Shown: positions 10,101 through 18,406, counted from the stretch's first letter. The stretch is DNA of 41,443 nt from JBBKWX01 sp037969175 (GCA_037969175.1 JBBKWX010000006.1:1-41443); one strand, 5' to 3'. Made by a program: numbers and translations. The notes: a model not told the origin generated them from the letters alone.

Positions 10101-13100
10101 AACCCGATAACGTACATCATATGAAGATGCTCCTGATGACACCCAGCTCAAAACAGATGTTGATTCCGTGATTGAAGCAGCGTTTAGTCCGGCAGGAACA
10201 TTACAATTTGTAAGCGTTGTAAAAGAAGAAGAAGAAGAAAAAGCACTTGTTGATGATCCACATACGGATGCGATCTGGTATTCATAAACTGTACTTGCAT
10301 TTAGTCCTGACAAAGTCATCGTTGCAGTTGATGAACTTGTATTAGTCCAAGTAGAAGTACCCGTTTGACGGAATCGGATATTGAAACCGGTTGCACCAGC
10401 ACCATTCCAGGAAATAACAGCACTGTTAGAAGTAATTGAAGCTGAAGACAGACCGGAAGGAATATTACAAGATACTAAAGTGATAAATGTATAAGAACCG
10501 GAATATGCACTGGTGGTGGATCCGCATACAGAGCGCACTTGAAATTCATATACAGAAGATGAATTCAAAGCTGCAATAGTTATTGAAGTAGAACTTGTAC
10601 TGGTATTAGTCCATGTGCTAGAACCTGAAACCCGATAGCGCACATCATAGGAAGTTGCACCTGATGACACCCAGCTCAAAACAGAAGTTGATTCCGTGAT
10701 TGAAGATGCGTTTAATCCAACAGGAACATTACAATTTGTGAGCGTTGTAAAAGTAGAGGAAGTAGAGAAAGTACTTGTTGATGATCCACATACGGATGCG
10801 ATCTGGAATTCATATACTGTACCTGCATTAAGTCCTCCAAGTGAGAAAGAATTTGCAGAGGAGCTTGTGTTTGTCCATGAAGAACTTCCTGAAATTCTAT
10901 ACTGAATATTATAACTGGTAGCACCTGTGCTTGTCCAGCTGATCATTGCAGCAGAACTTGTTACAGATGAAGAATTCAAACCTGAAGGAGTGTTACATAC
11001 AGTTAGTGTAGTAAAATTACCAGAAGCTGAATACGAACTTATAGTAGTTCCGCATACAGATGCAACCTGGAATTCGTAATTGCTTGCAGACGTTAAACTT
11101 CCCAGATTTAAACTCAATGAAGAGCTTGAGCCGGTTATCCATGTGGCACTTCCAACAATTCTATATCTCACATTATATGAGTTAGCAGAACTTGACGACC
11201 AACTTAATACAGCAGAATTAACAGTTATTGATGAGGCTGACAATCCAGTTGGAACTGCACAAGATGTGGTACCTCCAGTGGTTGTAAATACACTTGATGC
11301 AGAATATGCTGAGTTTCCTGTTCCGCAAATAGAATAGACCTGGAATTCATAAGATACCCCAGCAGTGAGACCTCCAAGAGAAATGCTGTTAGTATTGCTG
11401 GATGTATTTGACCAGATTGTTGTGGCCGTAGCTTTATACCTGACACCATATGATGCAGAACCGGTAGATGTCCAATTTAATATAGCAGAGGAAGAAGTTA
11501 TACTGCTAGCATTTAATCCTGCAGGAACAGAGCAGGAAGTAGCACCACCTGTTGTTGTAAATACAATTGTTGAAGAATAAGCACTTGCTGTTCCATTACA
11601 TACTGATTGAACTTCAACATCATAGCTTGTTCCGGCAATCAAACTTACAAGCGTCTGAGATGGATTGGCAGTACTGTAAGTAGTCCAACTGCTCGTACCT
11701 GATTGTCTGAATCGGATATTATATGCAGAGGCTCCGGCACCTGTCCAGGAAATGCTGGCCATTGTATTTTGAATTCCACTTACAATTATTGAAGTAGGAA
11801 TTGCACAGTATATTGAAGTAGTAAAAGTTTGAGATGAGGTAAATGCACTATTAACAGTAGAGCATACGCTTAACACCTGAAATTCATACGTAGTGCTGGA
11901 CAATAGTCCTGACAGAACTTTTGAATTTGTAGTGGAAGTTGTATTTGTCCAGGTACTGTTACCCGATGGTCTGTACTTTATATTATATGAGTTTGCTCCT
12001 GAGCTGGTCCAATTCAATGTAGCTCCTGTTGTATTCACTGATGAGGAACTTAAGTTGGCAGGTAGGGGACAAAGTTGTAAAGTTGTAAAAGTTGAAGACG
12101 GTGAAAAATTACTGCTTACTGAAGAACATATACTTTGAACCTGATATTCATATGTGGTAAGACCAGACAATCCGGTAAGTTGAGTACTGATAGCTATTGT
12201 ATTTGCAGTTATCCAGGTTGTTGATCCAACAGGTCTGTAACGCAATGCATAAGAAGTAGCATTTGTTGAACTCCAGGAAATCATAGCTGCATTATCTGTA
12301 ACAGCTGAAGAATTAATATTTGTAGGTACTGAACAAGATGAAGAACCAACCGGGATACAACCCAGAGAGTTTAATAGCGCTTCGCGAGAACCTCCCGGAG
12401 CGAACAATGCCTGTGCTCTTGCAACCTGACCGTAAGTGAACATATTTTTGCAACCATCATAGGTATAATCCATATGATTCATAAACATATCTCCGTTAGA
12501 ACCGCTTCCGGAACAACTTGACATTTTCGGAAATGTAGGGCAAAAGAAGTTGTTACCATCTTGTTGAGGAGTATCAGCAACAAGATCATCACCACAAGCG
12601 CTCGAACCCCAGATATGTCTTAAATTTAACCAGTGTCCTACTTCGTGAGTTGTAACACGACCATAATTGTATGGAGCAGCAACATTTGAAGTACGGCCAA
12701 AAGTAGTATAGGTAACTACAACACCATCTGTTGAAGCTTGTCCACCCGGATATTGAGCATATCCTCCAAGATTACCACCTAAATAACAAACCCAGATATT
12801 AAGATATTGATCCCTGTTCCAGGCATCCTTGCCACCTGTAGTACCAAACTTTACCTTATTATCCGAAGTAAATGATAACTCATTTGTCTGTGTTCTGGTG
12901 ATACCGGTTGTTGTATTTCCGGAAGGATCTCGTTTTGCAAGACAAAACTCAATTTGCATATTGCCCACTAATGATTTAAATGCATTGGGAATATTTACTG
13001 TATCTGCATTCAGCTTTCCGAAATCCTCATTCAATGCATCAATCTGAGATAAGATCTGAGCATCGGAAATATTTTGAACCGCTGTATTGTATACAACGTG

Positions 13101-13334
13101 TACAACAACCGGAATGGATACTGTACCTGCTGATCGCATATTACTCGTTCCTCGACTAATGAAATTCCGGGTAAATGATTCTATTTGCTGTTGATTACGG
13201 GCAAATTGTGGATCATTACCTAGTAATTGATCATTATAAGTTTGTGCTGAGCAATCCTTGGTCAGTTGAGTCTGGGCTATGCCAGAAACTGTGAATAGCA
13301 AGGAGATGAGGAGTAAGTGGATTGCTTTTTTCAT
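7149..13334 (-). CDS. Giant M43 (cytophagalysin-like) metalloprotease with 17 FN3 domains and T9SS tail
   Basis: The protein has 2061 residues. A signal peptide (MKKAIHLLLISLLFTVSGIA, cut before QTQ) precedes an M43/pappalysin-type catalytic domain at about residues 60-328. The zinc motif HEVGHWLNLRH is at 230-240 and a Met-turn MNHMDY at 285-290, so it should be active. From about 333 there are 17 fibronectin type III domains of about 88 residues, each starting C-x-x-P-x-G-L and carrying SW, Y-N-x-R-Y-R and YEFQV-x-S-V-C-G. A PPC-like domain (about 1840-1960) with EPNDSS and DQDWFEF follows. The last about 80 residues form a T9SS type A sorting domain starting FTVYPNPTLGDF. I infer a secreted, surface-attached protease whose FN3 array acts as a stalk or binds substrate. 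The start is supported by the signal peptide; no Shine-Dalgarno is seen. Its catalytic part is paralogous to the 17063-18328 protein. Confidence 0.93.
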   Translation of the reverse strand: MKKAIHLLLISLLFTVSGIAQTQLTKDCSAQTYNDQLLGNDPQFARNQQQIESFTRNFISRGTSNMRSAGTVSIPVVVHVVYNTAVQNISDAQILSQIDALNEDFGKLNADTVNIPNAFKSLVGNMQIEFCLAKRDPSGNTTTGITRTQTNELSFTSDNKVKFGTTGGKDAWNRDQYLNIWVCYLGGNLGGYAQYPGGQASTDGVVVTYTTFGRTSNVAAPYNYGRVTTHEVGHWLNLRHIWGSSACGDDLVADTPQQDGNNFFCPTFPKMSSCSGSGSNGDMFMNHMDYTYDGCKNMFTYGQVARAQALFAPGGSREALLNSLGCIPVGSSSCSVPTNINSSAVTDNAAMISWSSTNATSYALRYRPVGSTTWITANTIAISTQLTGLSGLTTYEYQVQSICSSVSSNFSPSSTFTTLQLCPLPANLSSSSVNTTGATLNWTSSGANSYNIKYRPSGNSTWTNTTSTTNSKVLSGLLSSTTYEFQVLSVCSTVNSAFTSSQTFTTSIYCAIPTSIIVSGIQNTMASISWTGAGASAYNIRFRQSGTSSWTTYSTANPSQTLVSLIAGTSYDVEVQSVCNGTASAYSSTIVFTTTGGATSCSVPAGLNASSITSSSAILNWTSTGSASYGVRYKATATTIWSNTSSNTNSISLGGLTAGVSYEFQVYSICGTGNSAYSASSVFTTTGGTTSCAVPTGLSASSITVNSAVLSWSSSSANSYNVRYRIVGSATWITGSSSSLSLNLGSLTSASNYEFQVASVCGTTISSYSASGNFTTLTVCNTPSGLNSSSVTSSAAMISWTSTGATSYNIQYRISGSSSWTNTSSSANSFSLGGLNAGTVYEFQIASVCGSSTSTFSTSSTFTTLTNCNVPVGLNASSITESTSVLSWVSSGATSYDVRYRVSGSSTWTNTSTSSTSITIAALNSSSVYEFQVRSVCGSTTSAYSGSYTFITLVSCNIPSGLSSASITSNSAVISWNGAGATGFNIRFRQTGTSTWTNTSSSTATMTLSGLNASTVYEYQIASVCGSSTSAFSSSSSFTTLTNCNVPAGLNAASITESTSVLSWVSSGASSYDVRYRVSGTSTWTNTSTSSTSITIAALSSSSAYEFQVRSVCGSTTSAYSGSYTFVTLVSCSIPAGLSSASITSNSAVISWNGANATGFNIRFRQTGSSTWTNTSSTNASMSLTGLVSGVTYEFQISSICGTVSTAYSASANFTTLISCSVPTGLTASAISTSGATLSWTSTAANSYNVRYRISGSTTWINTSSNSTSVGLGGLSASSTYEYQIASVCGTSTSSYSGTATFNTLSVCNVPSGLTVSSITVNSASVSWTSTNATSYNVRYKLAGSTVWTNTTTATTSVALSGLVSGSSYDIQVSSVCGTTSSSYSGVSFTTLVTVTCNVPTGLTISSVTQNTANITWNSTSASSYNIRYKLSTSSVWTNTSTSSSAIQISGLISGNIYEVQIASVCSSTTSSYSASSTFTTLLTCNIPSGLLASSINNISAVTSWGTTAASSYNVKYRAVGSATWINSNSVNNSLQLTGLASSTNYEFQVSSVCGSSSSSYSASGNFTTTGAVCLVPTGYSALILNSTTAQISWDSKGAAGYRLRYQVAGTTTWTIQNVSDTFYVINGLSPSTNYEIQLRSECGSVSSSYSAVFNFATYVNCGTPNGVSAGATGSTTATVSWNSNSAPLYEVEYKLVSASSWNSISTNLNTQNLSGLGVGLTYEVRVRAVCGGVISDYSTISTFTTIANCSVPSGLGISSIAANSFNVSWNASTHSAFNIRYAVSGSNNWTLIQGLTSSPYQIQNLTGGTQYEIQVQGICSDASSNFSVSELATTTASVIQCSNDSNEPNDSSVSAKRINPNTYYYGLICDLNDQDWFEFKITNAINNVKFDLTTLAADFDLDLYDSNLILVSSSNRRGNLDEKLIANNLSKGATYYLRVKGYNGATHPTSYYTLYFSKSKSTYDPNGNLTIPDPTPDRIFTVYPNPTLGDFNIELGTELENENVYVRIMDQTGKVHMEENIVNSSAGHKLNIQRGNLTAGMYFIEVTSSKGKSVEKLIIY
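7820..12340 (-). repeat. Array of 17 FN3-coding repeats (~264 bp each)
   Basis: Seventeen FN3 units in tandem occupy most of the giant protease gene. Units 7-8 (about 10205-10732) and 9-10 (about 9677-10204) are near copies of each other at DNA level with a 528-bp offset, indicating a recent duplication of a two-domain block. Outer units, especially the last three, are more diverged. Confidence 0.85.
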
Positions 13335-13376
13335 TTTTTTTATTTACTTAGAATGATAATTATTGAGTTACAGATA

Positions 13377-13418
13377 AGAGACATCCCCATTGTCTCTGAT
13401 TCTTGATTTTCAAAATTA
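13377..13418 (-). promoter_or_regulatory. Candidate -7 box and leader hairpin of the giant M43 gene
   Basis: The minus strand carries TAATTTTG (13411-13418), a TAnnTTTG -7 match about 77 bp before the start codon. Just downstream in the presumed leader is a 7-bp hairpin, AGAGACA / TGTCTCT (13377-13383 with 13391-13397) with a 7-nt loop. No clear -33 box is found, so both are tentative. Confidence 0.3.
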
Positions 13419-13660
13419 CCTTCTATTCAATGTTGTTAGTGAGTGCTTATTAGTGAATATTCCCTATTGTAAGATTTTTCTGATAAAAATAATATAATTT
13501 ATCGTATCCAATTGAATATCAATACACTTGCCTTATTTCTACAGAAAACTAATTGGATCAGGTGAGTAAGAAAATGTTGTCCAAGTTAGAATTTTGAGCG
13601 TTTTACGGAACAACTGATTCTATCTTACATTTTCTTCAAGAGTTCTTCCGATTATTGATT

Positions 13661-13740
13661 TTTGGCGAGAGGCATCAAATATTGGGTGAACTATGCAATA
13701 AACTGGGCGAACTATACTTTTATTGTGGCGAATAATTCTG
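13661..13740. repeat. Four short direct repeats spaced exactly 21 bp
   Basis: The core GG(C/T)GA(A/G) occurs at 13664, 13685, 13706 and 13727, each 21 bp from the next, or two helical turns. The middle two extend to GGYGAACTAT. The cluster lies about 330 bp upstream of the giant M43 gene and 260 bp past the response regulator stop. It resembles a multi-site operator, but a 7-codon periodic coding relic cannot be excluded. Confidence 0.5.
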
Positions 13741-14001
13741 ATAGCGAAAATAAAAGGATAGATTGACTCTACAAAGCAGAGTTATGAACAGAATTTCATA
13801 AATCCATGAACACTTTACCACAATGCCTTTGTTTATTGGGCTTTCGAATTATCACCCCTGTTGATAACTTCGCATACAACTGATAAACAAACAATTAAAT
13901 AATGAATATTGGTTATAACTTTGTTAATTACCTGAAAATAGGGACATTTCAGTGGTGCTGGGAATTAGAATGTGTATTGTATAGCCTATACGCAAGAACC
14001 A

Positions 14002-14709
14002 TTATTCAGTAAAACGGTAACCGACCCCACGTACTGAATGGAAATATCTGGGATTTTTACTGTCCGGTTCAAAATATTTTCGGAAATTCAGTATGAAATT
14101 ATCTATTGTTCTTGTGGTAGGATAAACATCATAACCCCACACTGCAGTAAGAATTGTTTCCCGGCTTACAACTTGGTCCCTTCTTTCAATAAGCAGTTTC
14201 AGCAGTAAAGCTTCTTTTTTTGTGAGCATAATGCTTTTCCCTTTGCTATTTTTGGCTTCAAACGTATTGAAGTTTAAAGTCCAATCTGAAAAACTAAATT
14301 CATCAAGACTCAATCCTTGTTCATTTGATCGAATACCTCTTTTAATAAGAAGTTGTGATCTTAGGAGTAATTCTTCAAGATTGAAGGGCTTTGTTAAATA
14401 ATCATCTGCACCTTTTTTAAGTCCTTCTACACGGTCTTCACCACTTCCTTTAGCAGTTAAAAAAAGAATAGGCACATCCGAATTTTCAAGCCTAATAGCC
14501 TCACAAACTGCTAAACCATCCATTTCAGGAAGCATGATATCTAATATGATTAAATTAAAATGTTTCTGCCTAAACATCTTGATCGCTTTCTTACCGTCTT
14601 CGACGGCATCCACAATATGACCTTCGAGTTCAAGGTTCAACTTGATCACGTCCCTAATGTGTTTTTCGTCTTCTACGAGGAGAATTCTCGTGTTGCTGTT
14701 TCCTGTCAT
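14002..14709 (-). CDS. OmpR/PhoB-family response regulator (orphan)
   Basis: The 235-residue protein has an N-terminal receiver domain (about 8-120). Its acidic pocket is E13-D14, the phospho-acceptor is D57 in LIILDIMLPEMDG, and the switch residues are T85 and K107 (in LTKPF). A C-terminal winged-helix DNA-binding domain (about 140-234) ends in the characteristic RGVGYRF. Length is standard for the family. It should be activated by a histidine kinase and bind DNA direct repeats, but no kinase gene lies in the window. Its gene is head-to-head with the methyltransferase at 14802 across 92 bp, and upstream of the giant protease gene on the same strand. Regulation of either neighbour is possible but unproven. 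Confidence 0.93.
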   Translation of the reverse strand: MTGNSNTRILLVEDEKHIRDVIKLNLELEGHIVDAVEDGKKAIKMFRQKHFNLIILDIMLPEMDGLAVCEAIRLENSDVPILFLTAKGSGEDRVEGLKKGADDYLTKPFNLEELLLRSQLLIKRGIRSNEQGLSLDEFSFSDWTLNFNTFEAKNSKGKSIMLTKKEALLLKLLIERRDQVVSRETILTAVWGYDVYPTTRTIDNFILNFRKYFEPDSKNPRYFHSVRGVGYRFTE

Positions 14710-14801
14710 ACAGGTCTAATTTTTGAAAAGCAGCTTTTTAAAGCAAGATTAAAAATAATTATTAAGCCTAAATTACTAAACTTGCAGCTTAAATCAAATG
14801 A

Positions 14802-15416
14802 ATGTTTATTGCCGCTACCAGCTTTTATAAAAAATTAACTCATCAACGCAGTCGGAATATTGCGAATGCAATAATACCATATATAAAGTCAGGTGATACA
14901 CTCCTTGATTTTGGTTGTGGAAATTTTCTGCTTGGCAAAGAATTAACAGAGATTAAGCCCGGATTAAAAGTGACGGGAGTAGATGTAATTGCAGATCAAA
15001 ATCTGGATCTCGAGACCATTTACCAATCCGCATTTTTAGAATTTAAACAATATGATCAGGGTTCCTTACCTTATCCTGATGAAAGTTTTGACCTTGCACT
15101 TGCATCATCTTCTCTCCATCATACCGATGATCCTGAATTTTATGTTCAGGAATTACAGAGGATACTCAAACCCGGAGGTCATTTGATCATAGTAGAAGAA
15201 ATGTATTTAAACTTCATTGACAGGATCTGGATCTCTGCACAGGATTATGTTTTAAATAATCTTAAAAAAGGTGTCCCCATTCCACTAGAATTTCGCTCAT
15301 ACAAACATTACGTAAAGTATTTCAAAAGCACTGGTTTTAGAATAATTAATGAGTCATCAATAAGACCTTGCTTTCCTTATATGCATCACTATATATTTTA
15401 TTTGCAAAAGCCTTAA
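14802..15416 (+). CDS. Class I SAM-dependent methyltransferase
   Basis: The 204-residue protein has a Methyltransf_11-like fold. SAM-binding motif I is LLDFGCGNFLLG (about residues 34-45), and an acidic strand-2 end follows in VTGVDV. FDLALASSSLHHTDDP and ILKPGGHLIIVEE form the later motifs. The substrate cannot be read from sequence. The gene is 6 bp upstream of a polytopic membrane protein gene, so the two are probably co-transcribed. A lipid, sugar or isoprenoid-linked substrate would fit a membrane partner, but this is a guess. The ATG at 14802 leaves a full N-terminal helix ahead of motif I. Confidence 0.82.
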   Translation: MFIAATSFYKKLTHQRSRNIANAIIPYIKSGDTLLDFGCGNFLLGKELTEIKPGLKVTGVDVIADQNLDLETIYQSAFLEFKQYDQGSLPYPDESFDLALASSSLHHTDDPEFYVQELQRILKPGGHLIIVEEMYLNFIDRIWISAQDYVLNNLKKGVPIPLEFRSYKHYVKYFKSTGFRIINESSIRPCFPYMHHYIFYLQKP

Positions 15417-15422
15417 TCCAGA

Positions 15423-16991
15423 ATGATCCGAAAATTTGTAAGTGGAATCAATCTGAAGTTTTTTCTTTGGTCAATATTGGTGGCCTTACTTTTCTTAGTG
15501 CTCAAAGGATACCAGTTTAATTCCGGAGATCAAGCTGAACATTTGCCTCAGGTATATAAACTCATGAATCCTTCCTTATATAAAGGAGATTTTTTCATGA
15601 GTTATTATCAGGGTGCATTTACGGTCAGATTTTTTTATGTCTGGATGATGTATGCGCTTACATTTATTGCACCCATAGAATTTTGGGCCTTTACGTTAAC
15701 CATCTTCTTTATTGCATTTGGCGTGTATGGATTTATGCGAATCACAAAATATTTCAGCACAGATATTTTGAGTGCTTACATCTCTCCAATATTTATCCTG
15801 ATCATTTTTTATGAATGGACAATAGGAGGAAATAATATTACATACAGTACTTTAATTTGCAGTACAATTGCCAAGAGTTTCGGCGTTTGGGCTTTCTATG
15901 AATTCTTCAAAGGGAAATACTATAGATCTGCTTTTTTTTCAGGTATAGCAACTTTGTTTCAAGTAATGGTTGGAGCGCAGATCTTCTTCATCATTATACT
16001 GTTAATTTTCTTCAGAAAAGATAAAATCAATTGGTTCAAAATATTAAATTATAGCCTTCTCTTTTTTATCATTTCATCGGCCATGCTTTTTCCAATGGTT
16101 TATAAACAATTATTAGTTCCAACTACTTTTAACAAAGATCTATATTATTCTATTTTATTTGATTTCAGAAACCCCGGCCACTTCATTCCATCATCATTTC
16201 CTATTGCTGATTATGTGCGTTTCTGTTTGCTGATCATGGCCGGAATCATAACCAGTATTAAATTAAAGTTGCAAAATACAGGCAGTTATTTAAGATTGAT
16301 TCTGATCTCTATCAGCGGAATGATTTTGTTTATTTTAGGGATTGAAATACTTGGGATTTATGCAATAGCAAAAACACAATGGTTTAAAACAAGTATTTGG
16401 GTTGCTGCTTTGTCATGTATCCCTTTATCTGTTCTTATTTCAATAAATATCAGGAAGTTCATCCAAGTCCCAAAATTGGAACGTTTGATCACACCCGTTG
16501 CATCTGCCGGAATAGTGACTCTAATTTTCATATTAATATGCAGCCAATACATTCCTGTTAATGCAATTCAGGGGAGATATCAAGCAGGATTTTATGAAAA
16601 GACAGATCTTGCAAAAATGCATACCTGGATTGCTTTGAACACTCCTGTTGATGCTTTATTTGTGATTCCTCCGGAGAATAATTCATTTGGGTGTGAGTCC
16701 AGGCGACCTACTGTAGCAAATTTCAAAGCGATCATACATGAACCTTGGTTTATGATACCCTGGTATTACCGTATTCGAGAAACCTATTGTGTTGAATTAT
16801 CTGATTTAGGACAAGAAAGAACGGCTCTGGAGATTGCTATTTCAAACTACAAAAACAAAAACTGTTTACTGGATCATGCAAGTTTCAAACCAGACTATAG
16901 ACTTGACAATAAGGCTGAATGTAAATTCGTTAGCGATCTGGGACCTTTAATTCACGCTGAAGGTAACTGGATCTTGACAAAAGTTAGATGA
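15423..16991 (+). CDS. Polytopic membrane protein, GT-C/DUF6798-like
   Basis: The 522-residue integral membrane protein has about ten hydrophobic segments, the first near residues 12-28 and the last near 360-382, then a soluble tail of about 130 residues. The first loop contains the acidic pair SGDQAEH and LPQVYKLMNPSLYKGDFF. The tail contains ALFVIPPEN and RRPTVANFKA. This layout (many helices, acidic residues in the first loop, soluble C-terminal part) resembles GT-C glycosyltransferase-like families such as DUF6798, but I cannot confirm catalytic function. It follows the methyltransferase gene by 6 bp and probably forms a two-gene unit with it. Confidence 0.7.
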   Translation: MIRKFVSGINLKFFLWSILVALLFLVLKGYQFNSGDQAEHLPQVYKLMNPSLYKGDFFMSYYQGAFTVRFFYVWMMYALTFIAPIEFWAFTLTIFFIAFGVYGFMRITKYFSTDILSAYISPIFILIIFYEWTIGGNNITYSTLICSTIAKSFGVWAFYEFFKGKYYRSAFFSGIATLFQVMVGAQIFFIIILLIFFRKDKINWFKILNYSLLFFIISSAMLFPMVYKQLLVPTTFNKDLYYSILFDFRNPGHFIPSSFPIADYVRFCLLIMAGIITSIKLKLQNTGSYLRLILISISGMILFILGIEILGIYAIAKTQWFKTSIWVAALSCIPLSVLISINIRKFIQVPKLERLITPVASAGIVTLIFILICSQYIPVNAIQGRYQAGFYEKTDLAKMHTWIALNTPVDALFVIPPENNSFGCESRRPTVANFKAIIHEPWFMIPWYYRIRETYCVELSDLGQERTALEIAISNYKNKNCLLDHASFKPDYRLDNKAECKFVSDLGPLIHAEGNWILTKVR

Positions 16992-17062
16992 TCAGATATT
17001 GCATTATATTTTCTGATTTCATATATTTACCTACTATTCGTTATCCCCAAAACCACTAAAAC

Positions 17063-18328
17063 ATGAGAATGAGAATTTTTACTCTATTAATTTTAGGGCT
17101 TCTAATTACGGGAGCTACCGTTGCGCAACATGATCGTTGTGGAACCATGGAAAATCTGGAATTATTAAAATTGCAAGATCCTGGTCTTGAAGCCAGAATG
17201 GCTCAAATCGAAACCGATCTTCAAGATTTCCTTACTGCAAATCCGGAATACAGATCCGGTTCAGTAATTACTATCCCTGTAGTATACCATGTCTTGTATT
17301 CCAATGGTGGTCAGAATATTTCTGATGCCCGGTTACTTGCTCAATTAGACGTGTTAAATAAAGATTTCGCAAAAAAGAATGCGGATACAACAATTATCCC
17401 AACGGCTTTCAAACCATTTGCTGCAGGAACTGAGATTCAATTCTGTCTTGCTAAGAGAGATCCAAATGGCAACTCCCATACCGGCATTAACCGTGTCGCT
17501 ACATCAACCACTGCGTTTCCTTATCCTAGTGATGCCATGAAATATACTGCACAGGGTGGAGCAGATGCCTGGAATCGCAATAAATATCTGAATATTTGGG
17601 TTTGTAATATGAGTGGTGGAATATTGGGTTTTGCTCAATTTCCCGGCGGCCCCGCTGCAACCGATGGTGTGGTTTGCATGTATAGATCTGTTGGAGGCCC
17701 TGCATCAAATGACCCTTCATACAGTCCATACCATCTTGGACGCACTGCAACGCATGAAGTAGGACACTGGCTAGGTTTAAGACATATATGGGGTGATGCT
17801 ACATGTGGAAATGATCAGGTAGCTGATACCCCTACTCAGCAAACTTCAAATGGTGGATGTCCTTCATATCCAAAACTTACTTGTGGTAATACAACAAGTG
17901 GGGATATGTTCATGAATTATATGGATTATACCAATGATGCTTGCATGGTTATGTTCACAGCAGGTCAAAGTGCTCGCATGAATGGTATTTCCGGATTACT
18001 CTCATCTACAAGATCACAACTTGCTTCTTCTAATGGATGCCAGGTTGTAGTGGGTATCAATGAAGTAAATGAGTTGGCGAGTCTGGTTAATATTTTTCCA
18101 AATCCGAGCAATGGCATCTTTAATGTCAGCACTGAAGGACTTATTTATAAGACCATATCTATTTCTGTATATAATTTAGTTGGTGAAAAGATCATTGATC
18201 TTAGCACATTAGATCCTCAAACAAGAAACTACCAGATCAATTTGGACGAACTTAGTAAAGGGATTTATCAAGTTAATATTACACTTGATAACCGTGTCGT
18301 AACCAAAAGAATCAGTCTGGTCAAGTAA
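17063..18328 (+). CDS. Compact M43 metalloprotease with T9SS sorting domain
   Basis: The 421-residue protein has a signal peptide cut near residue 21 (GATVA before QHD). Its M43/pappalysin-type catalytic domain has the zinc motif HEVGHWLGLRH at 231-241 and Met-turn MNYMDY at 284-289. The last about 80 residues are a T9SS type A sorting domain starting NIFPNPSNGIF. The catalytic domain is strongly similar to that of the 2061-residue protease in this window; both share NISDA, FCLAKRDP, NIWVC and DMFMN blocks. It lacks the FN3 array and PPC domain. It should be a secreted zinc endopeptidase. It is transcribed alone, with a terminator right after the stop codon. Confidence 0.93.
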   Translation: MRMRIFTLLILGLLITGATVAQHDRCGTMENLELLKLQDPGLEARMAQIETDLQDFLTANPEYRSGSVITIPVVYHVLYSNGGQNISDARLLAQLDVLNKDFAKKNADTTIIPTAFKPFAAGTEIQFCLAKRDPNGNSHTGINRVATSTTAFPYPSDAMKYTAQGGADAWNRNKYLNIWVCNMSGGILGFAQFPGGPAATDGVVCMYRSVGGPASNDPSYSPYHLGRTATHEVGHWLGLRHIWGDATCGNDQVADTPTQQTSNGGCPSYPKLTCGNTTSGDMFMNYMDYTNDACMVMFTAGQSARMNGISGLLSSTRSQLASSNGCQVVVGINEVNELASLVNIFPNPSNGIFNVSTEGLIYKTISISVYNLVGEKIIDLSTLDPQTRNYQINLDELSKGIYQVNITLDNRVVTKRISLVK

Positions 18329-18350
18329 TAAAATACTTTCCGGATTTGAA

Positions 18351-18384
18351 AGCACCCTGTCCCCATCAGGGTGTTTTTCTTTTT
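18351..18384 (+). terminator. Rho-independent terminator of the compact M43 gene
   Basis: The stem CACCCTG / CAGGGTG (18353-18359 with 18367-18373, extendable by a G-T and an A-T pair) is followed by TTTTTCTTTTT. It lies 25 bp after the stop codon. Confidence 0.9.
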
Positions 18385-18398
18385 AGATCAGTTTGAAC

Positions 18399-18406
18399 TA
18401 CCTTTG
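18399..18406 (+). promoter_or_regulatory. Candidate -7 box for mqnE
   Basis: TACCTTTG matches the Bacteroidota TAnnTTTG -7 element and ends 17 bp before the mqnE ATG. The region 19 bp upstream is the T tract of the preceding terminator and has no exact TTTG -33 box, so only the -7 match supports it. Confidence 0.5.

Larger units (their letters stand above)
13335..14001. other. Intergenic spacer, 667 bp
   Basis: This is the longest gene-free stretch. It lies between the response regulator gene and the giant protease gene, which share the minus strand. It contains the candidate -7 box and hairpin near 13377-13418 and the 21-bp-spaced repeats at 13661-13740. A small palindrome GTATAG/CTATAC at 13979-13991 has no T tract. 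No open frame longer than about 45 codons with a plausible start was recognised. Confidence 0.55.

Noticed and set aside
10696..12138. Several 70-85 codon open frames on the plus strand inside the giant protease gene
   Set aside because: They recur at the FN3 period on the antisense strand and are shadows of the repeat-coding frame, with no recognisable domain.
7820..12340. Regularly spaced repeats resembling a CRISPR or tandem satellite
   Set aside because: The repeats are about 264 bp, diverged and stay in one open frame; they encode FN3 domains.
13598..13737. Short frame on the plus strand ending LGELYFYCGE through the 21-bp repeats
   Set aside because: It has no credible start codon or upstream signal and only about 45 codons; kept only as an alternative explanation of the repeats.
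13979..13991. GTATAG/CTATAC palindrome as terminator of the response regulator gene
   Set aside because: AT-rich short stem with a single-base loop and no T tract.
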